NCBI GenBank assembly: GCA_023460035.1
Contig: JAEWRN010000040.1
Coordinates: forward strand, 28,291 to 92,290
Direction: 5' to 3'
Length of the DNA: 64,000 nt
Source of the DNA: Bacillota bacterium
GTDB lineage: Bacteria; Bacillota; Clostridia; Oscillospirales; Ruminococcaceae
Shown here: positions 32,669-40,614 of the stretch, one piece after another
How positions within the stretch are numbered: position 1 is the first letter of the stretch
Layout: every line of letters starts with the position of its first letter
Position numbers and translations under genes: made by a program
Notes under the pieces: generated by a model
Seen by the model: the letters and a program-made list of their open reading frames with translations, nothing else
Databases searched by the model: none
Told to the model about the DNA's origin: nothing

Positions 32669-33955
32669 ATGAAAAAAAAGATCGCGTTGTTTTTGTCGGC
32701 ACTGATGATGTTTTCTCTTCTGGCTGCCTGTGGTAGCACGGGGGCATCTTCTTCTGCGGCTGCCAGTGGGGCAGACACATCGGCTTCCTCTGCGGATGCC
32801 ACCGTGCTGAAGGTGTGGATACCCCCTTATGCCGGCGGCGATGCCGAGTATACGGACATGGATTTCTGGACCGAGCAGTTCAAGGATTTTGAGCAGGAGA
32901 ACAACTGCAAGGTAGAGGTTTCGATTTTCCCGTGGACCGGTTACATGCAGAAAATCACCACCGGCATGAACTCGGGCGAAGGCCCGGATGTCGTGTACAT
33001 TGACACCCTGTATGACCTTGCGGCAGCCGGCGCGTTAGAGCCGCTGGACTCGTACTTCACACAGGAAGAAAAAGACAACTACTATTACTACGACATGGGC
33101 AATGTCGCAGGCGACCAGTATGTGCTGCCCATGATGGTGGGCGACGCGAGCGTGCTGTTCTGCAATATGGACATTTTGAAGGAAGCCGGCTTTGACGCCC
33201 CCCCGACCACTTGGGAAGAGCTGATTGCCTACAGCAAAAAGATCAAAGAAGTGCGCCCCGACATCTACTCGTTCATCCAGCCTTGGGGCAACGCCAGCAG
33301 CAAAAGCGCCATGATGACCTCGTTCCTGCCGTACTTCTGGCAGGCGGGCGGCGATTTCCTGGATGCCGACGGCAAGCCCAACCTCAACAGCGAAGCGGGC
33401 AAAACCACCCTTGACTTCTTGAAGAGCCTGCAGGACGAAGGCATTTTTGACGACACCGTTGTTTCGGTTGGCGACGCGCCGGACCTGTTCCGCAATGGCG
33501 AAGCCGCGATGGTGATGATGGGCACCGGCATGGCGGCCTCGGTTGACAAGGCCGGCATCAACTGGGATTTCAGCACCCTGAAAGGCCCGAATGGCCAGGA
33601 GGGCTTCTGGATTTCGGGTGACTCGCTTGCCGTGGCTGCCAACAGCACCCACAAAGAGCTTGCGGTTAAAGCACTGAAATACATGACCAGCGCCAAGGTG
33701 ATGGACGCGTTCCACGAAAAGCTGTACGCCATGACCCCGCTGACCAAGGACGGCGCTTTCACCGAGGACGAGCGCTTCCAGAAGATCTACGAGAGCGAAG
33801 CCGAAATTGCAAATTTCCATATCTGGCCCGGTTTTGAGAATGCGGATTCGTTCTACGACATCCTGTTCAAAAACATCCAGTCGATGTACATGGGCGACTT
33901 GACCACACAGCAGGTCATCGACAACACGATGGAAGAATACAACGCGGCGCTGTAA
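32669..33955 (+). CDS. Sugar ABC transporter substrate-binding lipoprotein
   Basis: The 428-residue protein starts with a lipoprotein signal (charged MKKK, hydrophobic core, lipobox LLAAC with Cys21), then a Ser/Ala-rich spacer, then a family-1 solute-binding fold (VLKVWIPPYAGGD, MNSGEGPDVVYIDTLYDLAAAG, PPTTWEELIAYSKKIKEV). It would catch the carbohydrate outside the membrane for the two permeases that follow. Its position between murQ and anmK suggests MurNAc, anhydro-MurNAc or a muropeptide sugar as ligand; this is inference. An AGGGAGG site precedes ATG 32669. Confidence 0.9.
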   Translation: MKKKIALFLSALMMFSLLAACGSTGASSSAAASGADTSASSADATVLKVWIPPYAGGDAEYTDMDFWTEQFKDFEQENNCKVEVSIFPWTGYMQKITTGMNSGEGPDVVYIDTLYDLAAAGALEPLDSYFTQEEKDNYYYYDMGNVAGDQYVLPMMVGDASVLFCNMDILKEAGFDAPPTTWEELIAYSKKIKEVRPDIYSFIQPWGNASSKSAMMTSFLPYFWQAGGDFLDADGKPNLNSEAGKTTLDFLKSLQDEGIFDDTVVSVGDAPDLFRNGEAAMVMMGTGMAASVDKAGINWDFSTLKGPNGQEGFWISGDSLAVAANSTHKELAVKALKYMTSAKVMDAFHEKLYAMTPLTKDGAFTEDERFQKIYESEAEIANFHIWPGFENADSFYDILFKNIQSMYMGDLTTQQVIDNTMEEYNAAL

Positions 33956-33992
33956 CTAACGCAGGCACCTTTTACCCGTAAAAGGGCCGCGT

Positions 33993-34038
33993 GCAAGGGA
34001 GCCACATGTGCCACCCAGTGGCCATATGGCTCCTTTGC
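33993..34038 (+). other. Hairpin between binding-protein and permease genes
   Basis: GCAAGGGAGCCA (33993-34004) pairs with TGGCTCCTTTGC (34027-34038) over 12 bp with one G-T pair. It is not followed by T residues. Such hairpins often stabilise the binding-protein mRNA so that it is made in excess over the permeases. Confidence 0.6.
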
Positions 34039-34071
34039 CATACTCAGAGGAAAGGGCGTGGGGACGCGTTC

Positions 34072-34956
34072 ATGAAAAAAAGAGGGTTGACCGGGCGCAG
34101 GCAGCAGGCGTTTTATGGTATACTTTATATCCTGCCAAGCTTTGTGATCATTTTACTGTTTTCAATTGTACCCATCATTCTTGCGGTCTATTTCAGCTTT
34201 ACGAAGTACGACATGTACAGCCCGGCTGAATTTATTGGGTTGCAGAATTATGCCGGGGTATTCAAAAGCGCCACCTTTTACAGCGCGCTTTGGAACACGC
34301 TGAAATATGTGATCGTCACCGTGCCGATACAAACCCTGCTGGCACTGCTGATTGCGGTGTTTATCGCCGACAAAATGCGGGGGCTGTACGGGGCGCTGCT
34401 CAAAAGCACCATCTTTATCCCGGTTATTGTTTCCAACATCGCGGCGGCTGCCGTGTGGAAAGTGATGCTGAAAACCAAGGGCGGTATCATCAACAACTTT
34501 TTGGGGCTGTTCGGCATCAGCGAAGTCAACTGGCTGGGTGCCAAGGCACTGGCGTTTTTGTGCATCTGCCTTGTGACCATCTGGAAAAACGTCGGCTATT
34601 ACATGGTCATTTACTATGCCGGCGTGATGGGCATCCCCAAAGAGCAGCAGGAGGCCGCGCTGATGGACGGCGCCAGCCCCGCCCAGCGCTTTTGGCATGT
34701 CACGGTGCCCAACCTGCGCCCAATTACCTATATGATTGTCACGCTGGGCATCATTTCGTCGTTCCAGATTTTTGACATCGTGTTCCAGCTTACCGGCGGC
34801 GGGCCGGGCACCTCCACCATTACGCTGGCGTATATGGTGTACACCTACGCGTTCTCAAACCAGAAGCTGGGGTACGCAAGCGCGATTGCGGTGATTTTGC
34901 TGCTGTTTGTGCTTGCCATTCACTGGCTGCAAGACAAAGTATTTAAAGAAAGGTAG
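34072..34956 (+). CDS. Sugar ABC transporter permease (MalF/LacF type)
   Basis: From ATG 34072 the product is 294 residues with six membrane helices. The cytoplasmic EAA loop reads EQQEAALMDGASPAQRFWHVTVPNLRP, where the conserved E-A-A-x-x-D-G pattern contacts the ATPase. The N-terminus (FYGILYILPSFVIILLFSIVPI) matches the CUT1 family. It forms the channel with the next permease. No ATPase gene is in the operon, which is common in clostridia that share an MsmK-like ATPase among importers. Confidence 0.92.
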   Translation: MKKRGLTGRRQQAFYGILYILPSFVIILLFSIVPIILAVYFSFTKYDMYSPAEFIGLQNYAGVFKSATFYSALWNTLKYVIVTVPIQTLLALLIAVFIADKMRGLYGALLKSTIFIPVIVSNIAAAAVWKVMLKTKGGIINNFLGLFGISEVNWLGAKALAFLCICLVTIWKNVGYYMVIYYAGVMGIPKEQQEAALMDGASPAQRFWHVTVPNLRPITYMIVTLGIISSFQIFDIVFQLTGGGPGTSTITLAYMVYTYAFSNQKLGYASAIAVILLLFVLAIHWLQDKVFKER

Positions 34957-34965
34957 GGAAACGCG

Positions 34966-35790
34966 ATGGAAACCGCACGTAAAAAAATTTCGCCCATGGG
35001 CGTCATCGGCACGGTGCTGGTGTCGCTGTTTGCGCTGATCTGCGTTGCCCCGCTGATCTATATGCTGTTGATGTCGTTTACCCAGCTGCGCTCGCTGTAC
35101 ATCCGGTGGGACGAAGTGACTTTTAACCTGAAAAACTATTACACCATCATTTTTAAAAACGACTTTGGCCGCTCGCTGCTTAACAGCATCATCGTCACGG
35201 TGCTGGCCTGTGTTTGGACCGACCTTGTGTGCGCCATGGCGGCGTACGGGTTTGAAAAAAAGCCGGTGCCGGGCAAGGAAAAGCTGTTCAAAGTGTTTCT
35301 GGCCACGATGATGGTGCCCTCGCAGGTCACACTGATCCCGTTGTTTTTGACCATGCGCAAAATTGGCTGGCTGAACACCTATGCCGCGCTGTTTGTGCCC
35401 ATGGCCGGCGCGTTTGGCGTGTTTATGATCCGCCAGTTTATGAAAGGCGTCGACGACGTTTATATTGAAGCGGCGCAGATCGACGGCTGCCCGGAGTACA
35501 AAATTTTCTTCAACATCATTCTGCCGCTTATTCAGCCCGCGCTGGTGTCGTTGACCATCTTCACCTTTGTCGCCTGCTGGAACAGCTTTTTATGGCCGCT
35601 GGTCGCCAACACCGAAAACAGCATGTACACCTTTACGGTGGCGCTTTCGCTGCTCAATTCGCAGCACGACACCAACTACGGCCTCAGTATGGCAGCGGCC
35701 ACCGTTTCGTTTGCCATTCCGTTTGTGCTGTATATCACGATGCAAAAACAGTTTATTGAGGGCATAGCCCTTGGGGGGGTCAAAGGATGA
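34966..35790 (+). CDS. Sugar ABC transporter permease (MalG type)
   Basis: The 274-residue protein has six membrane helices, with IEAAQIDGCPEYKIFFNIILPLIQP as the EAA loop and MMVPSQVTLIPLFLTMRKIGW ahead of it, typical of the second CUT1 permease. An AGGGAAACG site lies in the 9-bp gap after the first permease gene. The stop overlaps the anmK start by four bases, so transport and the cytoplasmic kinase are translationally linked. This strengthens the case that the imported sugar is an AnmK substrate or a precursor of one. Confidence 0.92.
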   Translation: METARKKISPMGVIGTVLVSLFALICVAPLIYMLLMSFTQLRSLYIRWDEVTFNLKNYYTIIFKNDFGRSLLNSIIVTVLACVWTDLVCAMAAYGFEKKPVPGKEKLFKVFLATMMVPSQVTLIPLFLTMRKIGWLNTYAALFVPMAGAFGVFMIRQFMKGVDDVYIEAAQIDGCPEYKIFFNIILPLIQPALVSLTIFTFVACWNSFLWPLVANTENSMYTFTVALSLLNSQHDTNYGLSMAAATVSFAIPFVLYITMQKQFIEGIALGGVKG

Positions 35791-36968
35791 GCCTTGCACA
35801 GTTGATGCAAAAGCAGGACAAGCTGGTCATCGGCCTGATGAGCGGCACCTCGGCCGACGCTGTGGATGCCGTGCTGGTACAGATCACCGGCCACGGCCTT
35901 GACACGGTGGTACGCCAGCGCGCCTATGTCACCGTGCCGTTTGACGATGTTGTGCGCGAAGAAATTTTGCGCGTTGCGCGCGGTGATTACGGCGGCACCT
36001 ACACCATCTGCATGCTGCAGGGGGTTTTGGGCCAGCTGTATTTGGAGGCCTGTGAGGCGGTTTGTGCCAAGGCGGGCATTACCGCCGCCGACATTGACCT
36101 TGTGGGCTGCCACGGCCAAACGGTGTACCACCAGCCGGTGGCAGTGCAGTACCTTGGGCGCGAGGTTGCGGCGACGCTGCAAATTGGCAACGTGTCGCTG
36201 CTGTGCGAAAAGCTGCACACCATTGCGGTGTCCGATTTCCGCGTGCGGGATGTTGCCGCCGGCGGGCAGGGCGCGCCGCTGGTGCCCTATTCCGAGTATC
36301 TGATCTACCGCAGCAAAACGCAAAACATTGCGCTGCAAAACATCGGCGGCATCGGCAATATTACCTTTTTGCCGGCAAATGGCGCCATGAGCGACACCAT
36401 TGCCTTTGACACCGGCCCGGGCAATATGCTGATGGACGGCATGATTGCCAAAATAACCGGCGGCAAGCAGCGCTGGGATGAAGGCGGCAAAACCGCGGCC
36501 CAGTACGACTGGGACGAAACACTGTTGGACTTTTTGATGCAGGACGCCTACCTTGCGCAGTGCCCGCCCAAAACCACCGGGCGCGAGCGCTATACCGAAA
36601 GCTTTTTGGCGGGTGTGCTGCAACAGGCAAAGACGCTGGGGCTGACCGACGGGCAGGTGCTGCGCACACTGACCCGCTATACGGCCAAAACGATTGCGTT
36701 TTCGGCGCAGCAATACCTGCCGGCCCTGCCGGACAGGCTGATTGTGGGCGGCGGTGGCAGCTATAACGAAACGCTGCTGCACGACATTGCGGATTATTTG
36801 CCCGAAACCGAAGTGGTGACCAACGAGCAGATCGGCTTTGACGGCGACGCCAAAGAGGCGGTTGCCTTTGCCGTGCTGGCAAACGAGGCCATCCACGGCG
36901 GGTGCAACAATGTGCCGTCCGCCACCGGCGCTGCGCACCCGGTCGTCATGGGTAAAATCAGCCAATAA
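35787..36968 (+). CDS. anmK: Anhydro-N-acetylmuramic acid kinase
   Basis: The 393-residue kinase has the AnmK fingerprints: LVIGLMSGTSADAVDAVLV at the phosphate-binding N-terminus, LVGCHGQTVYHQP, LQIGNVSLL, FRVRDVAAGGQGAPLVPYSEY, NIGGIGNITFLP, FDTGPGNMLMD, and IVGGGGSYNETL. It opens and phosphorylates 1,6-anhydro-MurNAc to MurNAc-6-P, the MurQ substrate. Anhydro sugars come from lytic transglycosylases, so the gene implies recycling of such fragments. It is coupled to the upstream permease and followed by nagZ. Confidence 0.95.
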   Translation: MSLAQLMQKQDKLVIGLMSGTSADAVDAVLVQITGHGLDTVVRQRAYVTVPFDDVVREEILRVARGDYGGTYTICMLQGVLGQLYLEACEAVCAKAGITAADIDLVGCHGQTVYHQPVAVQYLGREVAATLQIGNVSLLCEKLHTIAVSDFRVRDVAAGGQGAPLVPYSEYLIYRSKTQNIALQNIGGIGNITFLPANGAMSDTIAFDTGPGNMLMDGMIAKITGGKQRWDEGGKTAAQYDWDETLLDFLMQDAYLAQCPPKTTGRERYTESFLAGVLQQAKTLGLTDGQVLRTLTRYTAKTIAFSAQQYLPALPDRLIVGGGGSYNETLLHDIADYLPETEVVTNEQIGFDGDAKEAVAFAVLANEAIHGGCNNVPSATGAAHPVVMGKISQ

Positions 36969-36990
36969 GCCCAAGGGAGGAACAGGGGAA

Positions 36991-38514
36991 GTGAAGATAG
37001 AAGAAATGAGCCTGAAACAAAAGCTGGGCCAAATGCTGGTCACCGGGTTCCCCGGGCAGCAGATGAGCGACGAGTTTCGGGCGCTGGTCAAGGATTACGC
37101 GCTGGGCAATGTCATCCTGTTTAAGTACAACCAGCAAACCGAAGCACAGCTGAAAACGCTGTGCGCCGACCTGAATGATTTTATTGAGCAAAACACCGGC
37201 ATCGCCCCGCTGATCTCCTCCGACGAAGAGGGGGGCGTGGTCTCCCGACTGCCGGAGGACATGGCGCAAATGCCCTCCGCCATGGCGCAGGCATCGTTGC
37301 AGGATACCGCGCGGGTGCAAAAGGCCGCAGCCGACACGGCGGCCCAGCTGCAAAGCGTCGGCATCAACTTTAACCTTGCGCCGGTGCTGGACATCAACAA
37401 CAACGCAAGCAACCCGGTGATCGGGGTGCGCAGCTATGGCGAAACGGCCGAACAGGTGTGCCGGTACGCGCTTGCGGCCTACGACGGGTACGAGCAGGCC
37501 GGCATGCTGACCGCGGGCAAGCACTTCCCCGGGCACGGCGACACGGTGACCGACTCGCATCTGGCGCTGCCGGTCATCTCTAAAACACTGCAGCAGTTAC
37601 AAGAGCTGGAGCTGCTGCCCTTTAAGGCGGCCATTGCGAAGGGCATCCCGTCCATCACCATCGCGCACATTTTGTTCCCCGCGCTGGAGGCGGCAAACGT
37701 GCCCGCCACCATGTCGCGCGCCATTGTCACCGGCTTACTGCGCGAGCAGCTGGGCTTTGGCGGCCTCATCATTTCAGACTGCATGGAGATGAACGCCATC
37801 AAAGAGACGGTCGGGGTGGCAAAGGGCACGGTGGAGGCCGTCAAGGCAGGCATCGACCTTGTGTTTATTTCGCACACCCCCACCGAGGTCATCGGTGCGG
37901 TAGAGGCGTTGCAGCAGGCCGTGCAAAGCGGCGAGATCCCGCTGGCCCGCATTGACGAGGCGGTGGGGCGTATCCTCGCCTGCAAAGCGCGGTACCTGCG
38001 AGCACAGGCACCGCTGGCGGCAGCGGCAAAGGCAGAGATGCAGGCATTTGCCGAACAGCTTTCGTGGGATGCCATCCTGCGCAGCAGGCAGGGCGAGGGC
38101 ACTGCCTTTGCGCTGGGGCAAAACCCGCTGTTTTTATCGCCGCTGCGCCGGCAGACGACCATGGTGGCAAACGCACAGCTTGCCGATTACAGCTTTGCGG
38201 GTGCCATGCAGGCGCAGTTTGGCGGCGCGCAGCAGCTGTTTGAGCTTGACCCTACGCAGCAGCAGGTGCAGCAGATTCTGGCCGCGGCACCCGCACACAG
38301 CAGCGTCGTGCTGGGCACTGTCAACGGCAACATCCACCCGGCACAAATGGCGCTGGCCGAAGCACTGCACAGGGCGGGTGTACCGCTGGCAGTCGTGGCC
38401 CTGCGCAACCCGTTCGAACTGAAATTGCTGCCCGGCGGGGTGTTTGCGTTTGCCCTGTTTGAGTATGCCCCCAAAACCGTACAGCTTGCAATGCGGCTGT
38501 TTACCCGCACATGA
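36991..38514 (+). CDS. nagZ: Beta-N-acetylhexosaminidase, glycoside hydrolase family 3 (NagZ-like)
   Basis: From GTG 36991 the product is 507 residues. It has the NagZ signature GKHFPGHGDTVTDSHLALP (KHFPGHG at 177-183, catalytic Asp-His dyad at 188-190), the nucleophile region LIISDCMEMNAI, and a C-terminal GH3 alpha/beta domain of about 160 residues. NagZ splits GlcNAc from MurNAc or anhydro-MurNAc. No signal peptide is present, so it acts inside the cell, unlike the secreted Bacillus NagZ; the imported disaccharide would thus be cut in the cytoplasm. GTG is chosen because AGGGAGG and GGGGAA precede it; the open frame runs 51 codons further up. Confidence 0.92.
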   Translation: MKIEEMSLKQKLGQMLVTGFPGQQMSDEFRALVKDYALGNVILFKYNQQTEAQLKTLCADLNDFIEQNTGIAPLISSDEEGGVVSRLPEDMAQMPSAMAQASLQDTARVQKAAADTAAQLQSVGINFNLAPVLDINNNASNPVIGVRSYGETAEQVCRYALAAYDGYEQAGMLTAGKHFPGHGDTVTDSHLALPVISKTLQQLQELELLPFKAAIAKGIPSITIAHILFPALEAANVPATMSRAIVTGLLREQLGFGGLIISDCMEMNAIKETVGVAKGTVEAVKAGIDLVFISHTPTEVIGAVEALQQAVQSGEIPLARIDEAVGRILACKARYLRAQAPLAAAAKAEMQAFAEQLSWDAILRSRQGEGTAFALGQNPLFLSPLRRQTTMVANAQLADYSFAGAMQAQFGGAQQLFELDPTQQQVQQILAAAPAHSSVVLGTVNGNIHPAQMALAEALHRAGVPLAVVALRNPFELKLLPGGVFAFALFEYAPKTVQLAMRLFTRT

Positions 38515-38525
38515 GGTGAAAAAAG

Positions 38526-39605
38526 ATGGCAGACGCTTTTTTTCAGCAGGCAGTAGAATTAATTGAAAGCTACCGCGCGGCGGGCTGTTACCCGGATGCC
38601 GCGTATGCGGTGTTTACGCGGGACGAAATTTTGCTGCGCGGGGCCTGCGGCGAGGCAGATGCAAACACCTGGTTTGACTTTGCGTCGCTGAGCAAGCTGT
38701 TTACCACAACGGCGGTGCTGCTGCTGGCAGAGCAGGGGGCCTTTGCGCTGGCCGACACGCTGGCCCCGCTGTTGCCGCAAACGGCAGAGTACCCGGTGCT
38801 ACAGCAAAGGCTGGGCGAAATTACGCTTACCCAGCTGCTCACCCATACGTCCGGCCTGCTGCCGTGGTACCCGTTTTACACACAGGGCGGGCCGTTTTAC
38901 CCGCTGCTGGCAAAGGTGCTGGCAGAAAACCCGGCACAAAGCGGCATGCGGTACAGCGACCTCAATTTTATTTTGTTGGGTAAGCTGGTAGAGCAGGCCA
39001 CCGGCCTGCCGCTGCCGCAAGCCCTTGTGCAGCTTGGGCTTTCTACACAGCAGCAGGGCCCGCTGTATTTTACAAAAGACACCCCGGTACCGGCCCGCCT
39101 GCGCGGGCCCGGCCGCATTGCCATCGGCTGTTTTGGCAACGGGGTAGAAGAAAAAATGTGCGCCGACCGTGGCCTTGCGTTTGACGGCTTTCGCAGCAAA
39201 TGGCAGCCGGTCATCGGGCAGGCAAACGACGGCAACTGCTGGTACTATTTTGGCGGTGTCAGTGGGCACGCGGGGCTGTTTGGCCCGGCAGACGCCCTTG
39301 TGGCACTGGGCAGGCGGTACCTGTGCGCGCAAAGCGGGCTGCTGGTGCAGGCCATGCAGGATGTCGGCGTAGGGCGCGGGCTGGGCTTTGAATGTGACGC
39401 AAAATACCCCGATGGCTGCGGGCACACCGGTTTTACCGGCACCAGCCTGTGGCTGTCGCCCGCGCATGGCGTTGGCATGGCGCTTTTGACAAACCGCCTT
39501 GCCGTGCCGGGGCAAACCGCCGCGCCGGATTTGACGGTGTGCCGCACCCAGGTACACGAAGCAGTATTGCGTGCCTTTTTGGCCCGCCAAGCGAAAGGGG
39601 AGTAA
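38526..39605 (+). CDS. Serine hydrolase of the class C beta-lactamase / AmlB-like family
   Basis: The 359-residue protein has the SxxK motif (FASLSKLFTTTAV, Ser54 and Lys57), the YxN motif as YSDLNFILLG and an HTG box (HTGFTGTSLWL) in place of KTG. QLLTHTSGLLPWYPFY is typical of the serine-hydrolase branch rather than drug-hydrolysing enzymes. No signal peptide is visible. In Bacillus a relative (AmlB/YbbE) is encoded beside nagZ, murQ and murR, so this is likely a cell-wall fragment hydrolase. It follows nagZ after 11 bp. Confidence 0.85.
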   Translation: MADAFFQQAVELIESYRAAGCYPDAAYAVFTRDEILLRGACGEADANTWFDFASLSKLFTTTAVLLLAEQGAFALADTLAPLLPQTAEYPVLQQRLGEITLTQLLTHTSGLLPWYPFYTQGGPFYPLLAKVLAENPAQSGMRYSDLNFILLGKLVEQATGLPLPQALVQLGLSTQQQGPLYFTKDTPVPARLRGPGRIAIGCFGNGVEEKMCADRGLAFDGFRSKWQPVIGQANDGNCWYYFGGVSGHAGLFGPADALVALGRRYLCAQSGLLVQAMQDVGVGRGLGFECDAKYPDGCGHTGFTGTSLWLSPAHGVGMALLTNRLAVPGQTAAPDLTVCRTQVHEAVLRAFLARQAKGE

Positions 39606-39609
39606 AATA

Positions 39610-40125
39610 ATGCCGGATATGCTGGTTTCTTTACTGGATTTGCCCGACGAGCGCCCGCTGTGCGATGCGCTATTCGCGCAGGGCATTGAGCTGGTGCGCC
39701 CCTTGCCGCCGGACAAGCATTGGGTGCTTGCGTGGATGCAGCAAAACGCCTACCCAAGCGCGGCTTCAGAGTGCGAAGTCTGCTTTTTCCGCCAGCCGGT
39801 ATCCTGCTTTATTGCATTGCAGGGCACCGAGATTTTGGGCTATGCCTGCTATGACGCCACTGCCCCCGACTTTTTTGGCCCCACCATGGTGCTGGAGCAG
39901 CACCGCGGCAAAGGCCTTGGCAAGGCCCTGCTGCTGAAAGCGTTGCGCGCAATGCGGGAAGAGGGGTATGCCTATGCCATCATTGGCGGGGTGGGCCCCG
40001 AGGAGTTTTACCGCCGCACGGTAAACGCCTTTGTAATACCCGGGTCCGAGCCTGGGCTTTACCGCCACTTCATCGGCGGGCGCCTTGCCGCGCAAAAGCG
40101 CGAAGCCGAACAGAAGGGCAACTAA
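39610..40125 (+). CDS. GNAT-family N-acetyltransferase, last gene of the mur operon
   Basis: From ATG 39610 the product is 171 residues. GPTMVLEQHRGKGLGKALLLKALRAM is motif A of the GNAT fold with the acetyl-CoA loop (R-G-K-G-L-G). The start follows AAAGGGGAG four bases after the serine hydrolase stop; the frame reaches 13 codons further into that gene. The role is unknown. A role in acetylating an amino sugar or peptide from the wall is only suggested by context. Confidence 0.85.
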   Translation: MPDMLVSLLDLPDERPLCDALFAQGIELVRPLPPDKHWVLAWMQQNAYPSAASECEVCFFRQPVSCFIALQGTEILGYACYDATAPDFFGPTMVLEQHRGKGLGKALLLKALRAMREEGYAYAIIGGVGPEEFYRRTVNAFVIPGSEPGLYRHFIGGRLAAQKREAEQKGN

Positions 40126-40142
40126 CCGCAAACCAACACACA

Positions 40143-40166
40143 GCCCGCACCGTCACAGGTGCGGGC
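40143..40166 (+). terminator. Hairpin after the mur operon
   Basis: GCCCGCACC (40143-40151) pairs with GGTGCGGGC (40158-40166). The following TTGTAATTTT is only a weak T-tract. Confidence 0.6.
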
Positions 40167-40265
40167 ACAGTTGTAATTTTATACAATACAATGCATTATT
40201 TTGCATACTGATTGCATAAAAGACCCAAAAAAGGGCACAAAGTACCAGAAAGCCCGGCAGTTTGC

Positions 40266-40294
40266 TTGACAGCTAGGGGTCAAAACAGTATACT
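40266..40294 (+). promoter_or_regulatory. gltBD promoter
   Basis: TTGACA (40266-40271) and TATACT (40289-40294) are 17 bp apart. The start point is near 40301, leaving a leader of about 314 nt. Confidence 0.85.
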
Positions 40295-40313
40295 CGAAAC
40301 ACTAACGGAGAAC

Positions 40314-40353
40314 AAAGGCGTTCACCCAAGGGTAGGGGGAAGAACGCCTTTTT
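40314..40353 (+). terminator. Early terminator (attenuator) in the gltB leader
   Basis: AAAGGCGTTC (40314-40323) pairs with GAACGCCTTT (40342-40351) and ends in T5. It lies only about 13 nt after the predicted start site, so most transcripts would stop after roughly 50 nt unless prevented. Confidence 0.75.
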
Positions 40354-40614
40354 CCATACCGTTTTAGAGGGTAATTCTTTTGAAACGAAAGTGGAAAACG
40401 TTCTTCGGTTTGCACTGCCTGTGTACCAAAGGCCGGTCGGGAACCGGCCCATAAAAACAGGGCGCACCAGCGCGCCGCAAAGCTGCCTTTTATAAGGTAA
40501 AGCGCACCACTGCCTGCAGGCGGCGGTGCTGTAATGGCTTTGCGGGGCTGCGGCGTGCTGTGCCATGCAGCTGCGGGCGGTGCCAGCACCTACCAGAAGA
40601 GGGGTTTATAGCAA
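40354..40614 (+). other. Rest of the gltB leader, GC-rich and structured
   Basis: The segment holds GGCCGGT/ACCGGCC (about 40433-40451), a CTGCC/GGCGG hairpin near 40511-40530 and several other GC stems, but no open frame worth calling. The ribosome site AGAGGGG precedes the gltB ATG. Confidence 0.4.

Noticed and set aside
38526..39605. Beta-lactam resistance gene
   Set aside because: SxxK and YxN motifs are present, but there is no signal peptide, the KTG box is altered, and the operon is for wall recycling, so an AmlB-like hydrolase is more likely.
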